Positions 42,623-51,204 of a stretch of 64,000 nucleotides of DNA are shown here, piece after piece. The number at the start of each line of letters is the position of its first letter. Position 1 is the stretch's first letter. A program made the translations under genes and the position numbers. This DNA is from Niallia circulans. GTDB taxonomy: Bacteria > Bacillota > Bacilli > Bacillales > Cytobacillaceae. Location of the stretch: NCBI RefSeq assembly GCF_003726095.1, contig NZ_CP026031.1, positions 434,001 to 498,000 of the forward strand. Reading direction: 5' to 3'. The notes under the pieces were generated by a model. The model ran no database searches. It was not told the DNA's origin and saw nothing but the letters and a program-made list of their open reading frames with translations.

Positions 42623-44440
42623 TTGCTTATTTGGTTAAAAAATATGTGGACTCCCCGTTCTTTTCGTTATAAGGTCATTTTAATTTCTATCATCAGCTTG
42701 ATTATTCCAGCAGTTATCTCGCTTTTAATTTATAATTATATGACAAAAAATACAGTGAAGGAACAGGCGCTTTCTAATGCGAATAGAGAGCTGAATATTG
42801 CAAGTGAATATATAGAAAAGCTATTTAGCGATATGCTTTATGTTGCTAATTTCGTGCAGCTTGATCCGAAAATGAATACGGTTTTAAAAGGACTAGCGAA
42901 AAGTGATGCAGACAAGGATGGGTATGATCAATATCTATTGGAAAATGAAATAAACCGCACCATTGAAAATATCACACTAGTTGGAGAGAAATCCTATGTC
43001 ACCATATTATTAAAAAATGGAAAATACTTCACAAATTATAATGTTGCTGAATTTGATCCAAGAGATTTATTTAAAGAAAAGTGGTATGAAGACATCGAAG
43101 AAGCTGTTGGATATGAATCTACTTGGATTGAATCTCAGCCGACGATTTTTGAATTGGAAAAAAAGAATAATCCTTATCAAATTTCAATTGTCCGCACCTT
43201 AAGGGATGAGGGCATCCAAATTTACGGATATGTGGTTGTTACCATAATGGAAAATAAACTAAGCGAAGTATTTACTAAAATGGATGGATATAATGATGTC
43301 ATGATGCTTAATCCATCTGGTAAAATCCTGTCACATAGTGATGATGAGAAAATAGGAACCGTTTTCACCTATCGGTCTAATTTATTCAATCGAGATGGAT
43401 CAGCAGTTTTGAAAATGAAAGATAAGGAGTACATCGTCACCGAACATACCCTGTCTTTTTCGAATTGGAAATTAGTGTCATTTGTTCCTTATGAACAATC
43501 GATAAATAAATTAAATGGGATATTTCAGAAAGTATTTCTTATTCAAGTACTATCATTTATGCTTTTCTTGCTTTTACTTACCTATTCAATGAAAACAATT
43601 ACGAAACCGCTCGAATATTTAGCAAAACTAGCTGATAAAGTTCAGGCAGGGAATTTGATTGTCCGTTCAAAAATTAAAGGGAAAGATGAAATAGGAAGGC
43701 TAAGTAAATCAATTAATCTGATGCTAGATCATATTAATACAAAAATTGAAGAAATAACGGAAACAGAGGCTAGGAAAAGAAAAGCAGAATTTGCCATGCT
43801 ACAAGCGCAAATAAATCCTCACTTTTTGTTTAATGTATTAAATTCCATTCGCATGAAGGTAATGATAAGAGGAGACAAAGAAAGTGCCAATATGATCACA
43901 TCTCTTACAAAATTACTGCGCATAACTATTGATAAAAATAAAGAAATAATCACATTTTTAGAGGAGATAGAAATTCTTTTCGATTTTGTTCACATTATGA
44001 ATATGAGACAAAATCGAAAAGTTTCCTTAGAGATGGATATCGATCCAGATGCTTATCCATTTGAAATTCCAAGGTTTATTCTCCAGCCTATTATTGAAAA
44101 CTCGATTATTCATGGATTTAATCAGTCTGATGGATTAATCTTAATCCATGCAGTGATAGTAAATGAGATGTTAATCATTACGATTGAAGATAACGGTTTA
44201 GGAATGAACAAAGAGGATTTAGAACAATTAAAGAAAAAAACTTTTCAGGCCGCATCACTGGAGAATCCGAAAAGAAAGCAGCAAGTGAAAGGATTCTCGT
44301 CGTTAGGCTTAGCCAATGTCTATGAAAGATTATCGATTACCTTTGGACCAGCTTTTAATATGGATATTATAAGCGAACTTGGAAATGGCACAAAAGTCAT
44401 TTTGAATCTCCCAATGAAAGGTGGAAAAAAGAATGTATAA
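42623..44440 (+). CDS. YesM-type sensor histidine kinase
   Basis: 605-residue kinase of the His_kinase family. It has two membrane helices (residues ~15-38 and ~300-322) around a dCache-like extracellular sensor, then a HAMP domain. The phospho-acceptor histidine is in QINPHFLFNVLNSI, with LQPIIENSIIHG as N-box and DNGLGM as G1. TTG 42623 is preferred because GGAGG (42611-42615) lies 7 nt upstream, while the ATG at 42605 overlaps that site. It overlaps the yesN-like gene by 8 bp. It probably senses the oligosaccharide outside the cell. Confidence 0.88.
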   Translation: MLIWLKNMWTPRSFRYKVILISIISLIIPAVISLLIYNYMTKNTVKEQALSNANRELNIASEYIEKLFSDMLYVANFVQLDPKMNTVLKGLAKSDADKDGYDQYLLENEINRTIENITLVGEKSYVTILLKNGKYFTNYNVAEFDPRDLFKEKWYEDIEEAVGYESTWIESQPTIFELEKKNNPYQISIVRTLRDEGIQIYGYVVVTIMENKLSEVFTKMDGYNDVMMLNPSGKILSHSDDEKIGTVFTYRSNLFNRDGSAVLKMKDKEYIVTEHTLSFSNWKLVSFVPYEQSINKLNGIFQKVFLIQVLSFMLFLLLLTYSMKTITKPLEYLAKLADKVQAGNLIVRSKIKGKDEIGRLSKSINLMLDHINTKIEEITETEARKRKAEFAMLQAQINPHFLFNVLNSIRMKVMIRGDKESANMITSLTKLLRITIDKNKEIITFLEEIEILFDFVHIMNMRQNRKVSLEMDIDPDAYPFEIPRFILQPIIENSIIHGFNQSDGLILIHAVIVNEMLIITIEDNGLGMNKEDLEQLKKKTFQAASLENPKRKQQVKGFSSLGLANVYERLSITFGPAFNMDIISELGNGTKVILNLPMKGGKKNV

Positions 44441-46034
44441 AGTGATGCTTGTAGATGATGACTATCCTGTATTAGAGCTATTGACGAAAACAATTGACTG
44501 GAAAAGCCTCGGCTTTGAAGTGATGAGTACCCATGAAAATGGAGTAAGTGCCTTAAAAAAAGCAGAAGAAACAATGCCTGATGTGCTAATTTCTGATATT
44601 GGCATGCCTAAGATGAATGGAATTGAATTAACAAGAAAAATGAAGTCGATCAATGAAAGCTTGCAAGTGGCGTTGTTATCCTGTCATACAGAATTTAATT
44701 ATGCCCGAGAAGCACTTAAGTTACAGGTCAGCGATTATTTAGTAAAGGATACATTTGAACTAGAAGAGCTATATGAATTACTTGAGAAATTTAAAATACA
44801 ACTTGACACTATGCTAAATAATAAACAAAAAGAACAAAAATTACAGCATATTCTTCATAAAAACATCGAAAAAGAAAAGACGGCATTCATAAAAAGATTA
44901 ATAAATAATGGCTATTATAAAAAGGAAGCTGAATGGGAAAGTGACCGAAAAAAATTTGGCTTATTAGCGGACAAAGGATATATTGTAACACTGTTATCAA
45001 TCCATCATCATCCTTTAGATTTATTTCCAGAAGAAACCTTATATTTTGCAGTTTCTAATATTGTGGGAGAATTATTAGGAAGACTAAATCCTTTAGCAGT
45101 TCATTTTCTTAATCATTCCAATAAGGTTTTTATCTTTTTTCCAAGAGACTTAGGATATCAGAGGAACGCTTTATCGAATGCAAAAGAAACGTTGAAAATG
45201 ATTCAGCTCTCGATTGACAAAGGCTTAAATATGCACAGTTCATCCATTATTGGTGAAACATCTGAAAGCTTATTAGACTATCAAAACACAGTCAACAGAT
45301 TGTTAAATAATCATCAGCAGCTGTTTTATATGCTCCCAAGAACAGTGTCATCTATAAAGGAGTGTGTAAAGAATACGGAGGAACTATTCGCTAAGTATGA
45401 TGAAGCAGCGACAGAAATGAGAATGATTGTTCTGAATAAAAAGGTGGAGCGAATAAGTAATTTCATCCATAAATGGACGATATATATAATGGAAAACCAA
45501 TTTCCACCAGAGATAGTAAAGGATTGGTTTTGGAAATTATTATTGGATTTAAATGTGAAATTACAAGCGCTGCAATACTTTTCAGGCGAATACTCCTTTG
45601 AATCCAAACATAAAGAGATTTTTTTGATGGAGTATATGTATCAATTAAAGGACTGGCTTAAGCACTATTTTGAGAAAATCATTCATTATCATGAAACGAT
45701 TGATCAGACGAAAAGAAAAGAGATTATTGAAGCCTTTAAATTTGTTGCGATGAATCTAGAACGAAAAATCACATTAGATGAAATCTCTAGTTATTTATTC
45801 TTAAATCCTAGTTACTTTAGTAGATTGTTTAAAAAGGAAGTAGGAGAAACATTTGTGGAATATGTAACACGGATGAAAATTAATCGTGCAAAGGAGCTGT
45901 TAGAACAAACAGATGAATCGGTTGGGAAAATTTGCGAACGATTGGGCTATGATAATCAAAGCTATTTTATAAAATTATTTAAAACATACGCTGGTATAAC
46001 TCCGATGGAATATAGAAGCGGAAAAGTTGGTTAA
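44433..46034 (+). CDS. YesN-type response regulator with AraC DNA-binding domain
   Basis: 533-residue regulator. The receiver domain has MLVDDDYPV, phospho-acceptor aspartate in VLISDIGMPKMNG, and the lysine in YLVKDTF. A long helical middle region is followed by a C-terminal AraC domain: LDEISSYLFLNPSYFSRLFK and ICERLGYDNQSYFIKLFKTY. ATG 44433 has AAAGGTGG 8 nt upstream. Partner of the overlapping YesM-like kinase and the likely activator of this polysaccharide locus. Confidence 0.9.
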   Translation: MYKVMLVDDDYPVLELLTKTIDWKSLGFEVMSTHENGVSALKKAEETMPDVLISDIGMPKMNGIELTRKMKSINESLQVALLSCHTEFNYAREALKLQVSDYLVKDTFELEELYELLEKFKIQLDTMLNNKQKEQKLQHILHKNIEKEKTAFIKRLINNGYYKKEAEWESDRKKFGLLADKGYIVTLLSIHHHPLDLFPEETLYFAVSNIVGELLGRLNPLAVHFLNHSNKVFIFFPRDLGYQRNALSNAKETLKMIQLSIDKGLNMHSSSIIGETSESLLDYQNTVNRLLNNHQQLFYMLPRTVSSIKECVKNTEELFAKYDEAATEMRMIVLNKKVERISNFIHKWTIYIMENQFPPEIVKDWFWKLLLDLNVKLQALQYFSGEYSFESKHKEIFLMEYMYQLKDWLKHYFEKIIHYHETIDQTKRKEIIEAFKFVAMNLERKITLDEISSYLFLNPSYFSRLFKKEVGETFVEYVTRMKINRAKELLEQTDESVGKICERLGYDNQSYFIKLFKTYAGITPMEYRSGKVG

Positions 46035-46104
46035 GAAGGCATAGCCATATTTCCAAAAAGGCAATACGAGTAAAATTATTTGGAAAAGTAGTAAAAATAA
46101 TGCC

Positions 46105-46203
46105 TTGTTGAGGGAATATAGACTCCATATAATGAGAGTATCGTTACTTTTTAGAAAGAAAGGCTGGACATTTTCTAAAAAAAATGAAAGCCTTTTCTTT
46201 TTT
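46105..46203 (+). promoter_or_regulatory. Promoter and attenuator-like leader of the GH88 gene
   Basis: TTGTTG (46105-46110), a 17-bp spacer and TATAAT (46128-46133) make a near-consensus promoter starting near 46140. Only 15 nt on, the RNA meets a terminator stem (46155-46165 with 46189-46200, one bulged A) and a T tract, 40 bp before the GH88 start. An alternative 10-bp stem (46148-46157 with 46172-46181) excludes the terminator. This suggests regulated termination; the same hairpin also terminates the yesN-like gene. Confidence 0.55.
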
Positions 46204-46242
46204 ATGCGTGTCAGAAATCAAATAGAAGGGTAGGATGATTAT

Positions 46243-47382
46243 ATGAGTAAAAAGGAGCAATGGGTGGCTGAAGCGTGGGAGTTTGTCGTAGAGAAAACGG
46301 CACGGAATAATGAAACGATTGGTGCTAATTTTCCCCATGCCAGTATAGATAAGAAGTATGTATTAGAAAGTCCGGAATGGTGGACAGCTGGTTTTTGGCC
46401 AGGGGTTTTATGGCAAGTATATCAAGATAATAAAATGGAAGCTCTTAGAAAAACAGCAGAACAGTGTGAAGAAAAACTGGATTATTTATTGTCAGATTCA
46501 GAGAAATTAGATCATGACATGGGATTTATGTGGACGTTGACAAGTCTAGCAAACTATAAACTTACGGGCAATAAAGAATCAAGAAGAAGAGGATTATTAG
46601 CAGCCAATTTATTATTAGGAAGATTTAATGCCCAAGGTAATTATATTCGTGCTTGGAATGCATGGTCGAAGAAGGATGATAATCGCGGTGTCGCAATCAT
46701 TGACTGTATGATGAACCTTCCGCTGCTATACTGGGCTTCAGCAGAAACGGGAGATCCACGGTTTAAAATAGCTGCAGAAAAGCATGCAGAAACAGTATTA
46801 AGACATTTTATTAGACCAGATGGTTCCGTACATCATATTGTTGTTTTTAATCCAGAAACTGGAGAAGTAGTAGATAAGCTTGGTGGTCAAGGCTATGCAC
46901 CAGATAGCGCATGGTCAAGGGGAACTGCTTGGGCTTTGTATGGTCTGACATTATCCTACTTACATACTAATAATAGCGCATTTTTACATGCCGCAAAATC
47001 AGTTTCCCACTTTTTTCTATCTAATCTTCGTTCTAATGAATGTCCTGTTTGGGATTTTCGCATACCTGAAGATGGCGAAACCAAATACCATTATCCTGAT
47101 TCATCAGCAGGTTCCATTGCAGCCTGTGGCTTACTCCTGCTTGGAACACTTGTAGCCGACTTTGAAAAGCCTGTTTATCAGGAAGCAGGCGCAACTTTAT
47201 TAAAAACCTTATATATAACTTGTGCTACTGATGCAGATAAAGAAGAGGAAGGCTTATTAGGACACGGAACAAGTCATTTTCCAGAGCAAAAAAATGTTGA
47301 TGTCCCACTAATTTATGGAGATTATTATTTTGTTGAGGGATTAAATATATTGCGACAAAAGGGAGTATTATTCTGGCAGTAA
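46243..47382 (+). CDS. Unsaturated glucuronyl hydrolase (GH88)
   Basis: Cytoplasmic enzyme that removes the unsaturated uronic acid left at the non-reducing end by polysaccharide lyases. The 379-residue length equals that of Bacillus UGL. Catalytic aspartates are D92 in HDMGFMWTLTS and D154 in AIIDCMMNLPLLYWA. WWTAGFWPG, GYAPDSAWSRGTAWALYG and PDSSAGSIAACGLLLL complete the alpha6/alpha6-barrel pattern, which is GH88 and not GH105. It forms an operon with the DUF2264 gene. Candidate polymers include gellan, other bacterial glucuronans, or glycosaminoglycans. Confidence 0.9.
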   Translation: MSKKEQWVAEAWEFVVEKTARNNETIGANFPHASIDKKYVLESPEWWTAGFWPGVLWQVYQDNKMEALRKTAEQCEEKLDYLLSDSEKLDHDMGFMWTLTSLANYKLTGNKESRRRGLLAANLLLGRFNAQGNYIRAWNAWSKKDDNRGVAIIDCMMNLPLLYWASAETGDPRFKIAAEKHAETVLRHFIRPDGSVHHIVVFNPETGEVVDKLGGQGYAPDSAWSRGTAWALYGLTLSYLHTNNSAFLHAAKSVSHFFLSNLRSNECPVWDFRIPEDGETKYHYPDSSAGSIAACGLLLLGTLVADFEKPVYQEAGATLLKTLYITCATDADKEEEGLLGHGTSHFPEQKNVDVPLIYGDYYFVEGLNILRQKGVLFWQ

Positions 47383-47423
47383 GATGGAAAGGGCAAGAAA
47401 ATTTCCTTTAGGAGATGGATCGG

Positions 47424-49256
47424 TTGAATCAATATAATGTGAAAGTAAAAAAGAACCCATTAAGAACAAGAGAGGATTTAGAACGTGCTTTATATGACTT
47501 ATACGAACCCTTATTTATGTTGGGGAATGAACAGAAGGCAGGTTTATTGAATCTAGGTACAAATGGCTCAGTATATGGGCAAAAAACAAGAGAATTAGAA
47601 GCGTTTTTACGTCCATTTTGGGGCTGGGGGCCATTATTTTCTGTAACACCTAATAAATATCCAGCAATAAAACGACAATTAGTAAAAGGAATTATAGAGG
47701 GAACAACGCCAACAAGTGATTCTTACTGGGGGATTACCGGAGAGTATGATCAACGGTTTGTTGAAATGGCAGCACTTTCTTGTACGCTTATTCACTGTAA
47801 GGCTGATTTCTGGGATATTCTATCAACAGTGCAAAAGGAAAATTTAGCTAATTGGCTATATCAAATCAATGAAAATACAATCCCGAATAATAACTGGTTA
47901 TTTTTCCGCGTATTAGTAAACGTAGCATTAAAAAAATGCGGTAGAAGTTATAGTTTAGAAAAATTAGAAGCGGATCTTCAACAATTAGATCAGTATTATT
48001 TAAAAAATGGTTGGTATTTTGATGGATATAAGAATCAAATTGATTATTATATTCCTTTTGCCATGCATTATTACGGATTAATTTATGCAAAAGTAATGGA
48101 GGATGAAGATCCAGAAAGGGCAGCGATTTATAAGGAGAGGGCTATTCAGTTTGCTCAAGATTTTAAAGAATGGTTTTCTTCAGATGGATCTTCTATTCCA
48201 TTTGGCAGAAGTTTAACCTATCGATTTGCACAATCCTCCTTTTGGGCTGCATTGGCATTTGCAGATGTTGAAGCATTGCCTTGGGGACAAATTAAAAGAT
48301 TAGTATTAAATAATTTACGGTATTGGTTTAAGCAGTCGATTTTTTCTCCAGAAGGACTTTTAACGATTGGCTATGGTTACCAAAACTTAAATATGGCAGA
48401 AGGCTATAATGCTCCAGGTTCTCCTTATTGGTCCTTAAAGACATTCCTGCTGTTAGCTCTTCCAGAGAGTCATCCTTTTTGGCAGGCAGAGGAAGAACCA
48501 GTTAAGTTCCTAGAGAAAAGTGTGCAAAAAAGTCCGAGGATGATCATTTGCCATGATTCTGAAGGAAAAGAAGTGCAAGCATTTACTTCTGGACAGCATT
48601 CTCATGAACACGCCCATGCAGACGCAAAATATGAAAAATTTGTGTATTCCACCACCTTTGGTTTTAGTGTGCCTAAAGGTAATGTTTTATTAAAGCAAGG
48701 AGCATTTGATAATTGCCTGGCACTGTCTGAATGTGATAATCGCTATAGAAGTCGTAGTGGCTGTGAGTCATATGAAATCCATGATGATTATATCGTATCT
48801 ACATGGAAGCCTTGGCGGGATGTAACAATTGATACGTATCTAATTCCCTTAACCCCTTGGCATGTTCGCATTCATCGCATTCATACAAATAGAGAGATAG
48901 AGACAGCGGAAGGTGGATTTTCTGCACCTGCGACTGAAGGGGCTGCCTATGTAATCAAAGATGAAAATAGTCTTTTTTACCCATCAGAGGTAGGAACAAC
49001 AGGGATTATGGACATCTTTGGAAAACGGAAAACAGAATTAATAATACCTGAGCCTAATACCAATTTACTCTATTCAAAAACCGTATTGCCGACGTTAACG
49101 TCGCGTTTAGCACCTGGAAGGCATTTATTGGTTTCAAGTATTCTCGGAACAGACCGAGGAGTAGAGGAGATTTCTTTTCAGCCTATTGTTAGTCTAGAAC
49201 AAGAGTCTGTCACCATTCAGTATAGAAATAGAAAATATAAGATAGAGATAAAATAA
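47424..49256 (+). CDS. DUF2264 family protein, probable glycosidase
   Basis: 610-residue cytoplasmic protein. The N-terminal ~370 residues form the helical-barrel DUF2264 domain (FLRPFWGWGPLF near residue 62, NPN-like NNNWLFFRVLVNVALKK, YFDGYKNQIDYYIPFAMHYY), followed by a beta-sandwich half. As I recall, characterised DUF2264 members belong to GH154 and act as beta-glucuronidases; this should be checked. TTG 47424 is preferred since AGGAG (47410-47414) abuts the ATG at 47415. Co-transcribed with the GH88 gene, consistent with uronic-acid oligosaccharide breakdown. Confidence 0.8.
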   Translation: MNQYNVKVKKNPLRTREDLERALYDLYEPLFMLGNEQKAGLLNLGTNGSVYGQKTRELEAFLRPFWGWGPLFSVTPNKYPAIKRQLVKGIIEGTTPTSDSYWGITGEYDQRFVEMAALSCTLIHCKADFWDILSTVQKENLANWLYQINENTIPNNNWLFFRVLVNVALKKCGRSYSLEKLEADLQQLDQYYLKNGWYFDGYKNQIDYYIPFAMHYYGLIYAKVMEDEDPERAAIYKERAIQFAQDFKEWFSSDGSSIPFGRSLTYRFAQSSFWAALAFADVEALPWGQIKRLVLNNLRYWFKQSIFSPEGLLTIGYGYQNLNMAEGYNAPGSPYWSLKTFLLLALPESHPFWQAEEEPVKFLEKSVQKSPRMIICHDSEGKEVQAFTSGQHSHEHAHADAKYEKFVYSTTFGFSVPKGNVLLKQGAFDNCLALSECDNRYRSRSGCESYEIHDDYIVSTWKPWRDVTIDTYLIPLTPWHVRIHRIHTNREIETAEGGFSAPATEGAAYVIKDENSLFYPSEVGTTGIMDIFGKRKTELIIPEPNTNLLYSKTVLPTLTSRLAPGRHLLVSSILGTDRGVEEISFQPIVSLEQESVTIQYRNRKYKIEIK

Positions 49257-49284
49257 GAGGTTATGAGCATTCTATTTAAAGTTA

Positions 49285-49338
49285 AACTCGAACAATTACG
49301 CGAAAGGAAATTTTCGTATGGCTGTTCGGGTTTTTTCT
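49285..49338 (+). terminator. Terminator of the GH88-DUF2264 operon
   Basis: Outer stem AACTCGAACA/TGTTCGGGTT (49285-49294 with 49323-49332) with an inner hairpin, followed by TTTTTT. Confidence 0.8.
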
Positions 49339-49413
49339 TTGCGAGATATTTCTATGAAAATAGAGGAATTTCAAAAGAATTATCGAAAATAAATATGATT
49401 TCTAAAAGAATAG

Positions 49414-49438
49414 GTTTATGCTCTAAAGATATGGGTAT
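49414..49438 (+). promoter_or_regulatory. Sigma-B-type promoter
   Basis: GTTTAT (49414-49419), a 13-bp spacer and GGGTAT (49433-49438) match the sigma-B consensus GTTTAA-N12-15-GGGTAT with one change. It drives a short terminated transcript and, by read-through, an RsbW-like kinase gene. A TATAAT overlapping the -10 could also serve sigma-A. Confidence 0.6.
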
Positions 49439-49445
49439 ATAATAC

Positions 49446-49590
49446 TATATAATTTAAAAATTCTATAAGATAATAAGAATAATGAAAGGTAGAAAGCTAT
49501 GATTAATCAACTTATTTGGGCGCTTTGTTGATTATGAGCTACTAGCGCAACCGGCTAACCAAACTAACCTTGTTTTGTTAGCTTTTTTTG
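49446..49590 (+). ncRNA. Short terminated transcript with a 10-codon ORF
   Basis: From the sigma-B-like promoter to a terminator hairpin (11 bp with one mismatch, 49554-49564 with 49572-49582, then seven T) is about 140 nt. It contains AAAGG and, 9 nt later, an ORF at 49499-49531 encoding MINQLIWALC. A second hairpin-forming segment (GCGCT at 49520-49524 with AGCGC at 49544-49548) follows the ORF. It could be a small RNA, a micropeptide mRNA or an attenuating leader for the kinase gene. Confidence 0.45.
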
Positions 49591-49788
49591 TTCAATATAA
49601 ATGTTTAAATAAATTTTAAAAAATGTATAGCTCCGACAGCGAGCAACCGGCAAATATAAGATTACCGCTTCTGTATAAGTTTAATATATCCATTCTATTC
49701 CATTGGTGTTTTATTTATTTCAGTGAAGCGATTTTAGTCTTTTGTCGATTTAATAAGGAGTTTGCTTTTTTAAATTGGGGGGCAACTT

Positions 49789-50214
49789 ATGAGTGGGCTT
49801 ATTACTTATCAAACAATAGTAATACATGATCATACGGAAAAAGAATGGAAAGAAAAGCTAAATAAAGAATTTAGAGATTTATTGGATAAAGATTTTTTGC
49901 TGAGCGTTGGAATAGGAGAAGCGGTTAATAATGCAATAGAACATGGAAATTATCCCGTTATATTAGAGTTACAGTATAATCAGAATATCTTGGATATGCG
50001 AATCAAGGATCACGGAAATGGGTTTGATGTGAAGAAGAAATTTCGTGATATCGAAAGGTATGGTACGGAAAAGCTTATGAGTGATATTGTGTTGGAGGAA
50101 AGAGGAAGAGGTATCTTAATGATGATGCAAATTTTCCAAAAAGTACAATATAATGAAATGGGAAATGAAGTATTTTTATGGAGAGAAACAAGGGAAGATG
50201 CGAAAGCCATTTAA
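49789..50214 (+). CDS. RsbW-like anti-sigma factor / serine kinase (HATPase_c_2)
   Basis: 141-residue GHKL ATPase of the anti-sigma kinase type. N-box GIGEAVNNAIEHGN, G1 IKDHGNGFD and G2 RGRGILMMM are intact. RsbW-like kinases bind a sigma factor and phosphorylate an anti-anti-sigma protein. No rsbV, rsbX or sigB gene lies beside it, so this is an orphan that may cross-talk with the general stress system, in line with the sigma-B-type promoter upstream. GGGGGG lies 7 nt before the ATG. Confidence 0.82.
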   Translation: MSGLITYQTIVIHDHTEKEWKEKLNKEFRDLLDKDFLLSVGIGEAVNNAIEHGNYPVILELQYNQNILDMRIKDHGNGFDVKKKFRDIERYGTEKLMSDIVLEERGRGILMMMQIFQKVQYNEMGNEVFLWRETREDAKAI

Positions 50215-50380
50215 ATATGTTCTGTCGGAGATGTAGGACTGTTCTAAATATGGGCAGTCCTATTTTGTTTAGAATTGCTCAATGTCATTTTTTTCTATTA
50301 ATCTACTGATTTATAGGATTGAATCGTTTATTATAGATATAATATGATAAGAAGTTTTTGGAAAGGGTATGATTAACATC

Positions 50381-51139
50381 ATGGAAAAAGTAACCTATAA
50401 GAACATTCATAAAGAAGGAAAACGAGTAAAAGAGACTAGCGATTGGTTCCATGTTCATAATGAGGAAATGCTGCTTCAATATGACAGTAACTATATCCAA
50501 TTTAAAAAGATGCCCACTATTCAGGAGTTCGAGTTAGTGGAAGATTATTTAAAAACATTTCATCAAAAAACTGGTCAGAAACATCTTAAATTTGTATTTC
50601 CAGAAAATGAGAAATTCACGAAGGATTTATTGGAGTACATTGTGCAAAATCTTCATTATGAAGTAGGGATGACAGAGCTTTATGCCATTGCTCCTTGCAA
50701 TTTTCCGGTTTTATATCCTAGTGAGGACATTCTAATTCAGAAAGTAACAGAAGAGAATTTTGAGGATTATTTGCAATTAGAATATAATCAAGACTTAGAA
50801 TATGGAGTAGATTATGCAAAAGGGAAAACAGAAATCTATCAGAAAAATTTCAAAAATCCGCTGTTTTTGCAAGTCATTGCTTATTATAAAGGGAAAGCAG
50901 CTGGTGCTTTAGAAGTAATTATTGCCGATAAAACGGTTGAAATTGACGGAATTTTTGTAATTGAAGAGTATCAGCGCAAAGGGATTGCTGCTCGCATGCA
51001 AAGAAAGATTATGGATTTATTTCCTAATAAGACAATTATTTTGCTGGCAGATGGAGAAGATACTCCGAGAGAGATGTATCAAAGACAGAACTATCAGCAA
51101 CAAGGATTTCAGTATGAAGCGTTGAAAGAAAATTTCTAG
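50381..51139 (+). CDS. GNAT-family N-acetyltransferase
   Basis: 252-residue protein. The C-terminal ~110 residues form the GNAT fold with acetyl-CoA motif A in VEIDGIFVIEEYQRKGIAARMQ and a C-terminal REMYQRQNYQQQGFQYE strand. The N-terminal ~120 residues look like a second, cofactor-poor GNAT-like domain. Acceptor unknown. ATG 50369 is only 1 nt after AAAGGG, so ATG 50381 is preferred, though its spacing of 13 nt is long; either is possible. Confidence 0.75.
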   Translation: MEKVTYKNIHKEGKRVKETSDWFHVHNEEMLLQYDSNYIQFKKMPTIQEFELVEDYLKTFHQKTGQKHLKFVFPENEKFTKDLLEYIVQNLHYEVGMTELYAIAPCNFPVLYPSEDILIQKVTEENFEDYLQLEYNQDLEYGVDYAKGKTEIYQKNFKNPLFLQVIAYYKGKAAGALEVIIADKTVEIDGIFVIEEYQRKGIAARMQRKIMDLFPNKTIILLADGEDTPREMYQRQNYQQQGFQYEALKENF

Positions 51140-51204
51140 ACACGAAGCTCTACTAGTTAAGGGCATCATTAAAGGTAGAACTGGAAAAGGAGTAGATGAA
51201 AGTG

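Noticed and set aside
49623..49829. 68-codon frame before the RsbW-like gene
   Set aside because: No ribosome site, and it overlaps the well-supported kinase start; composition is not protein-like.
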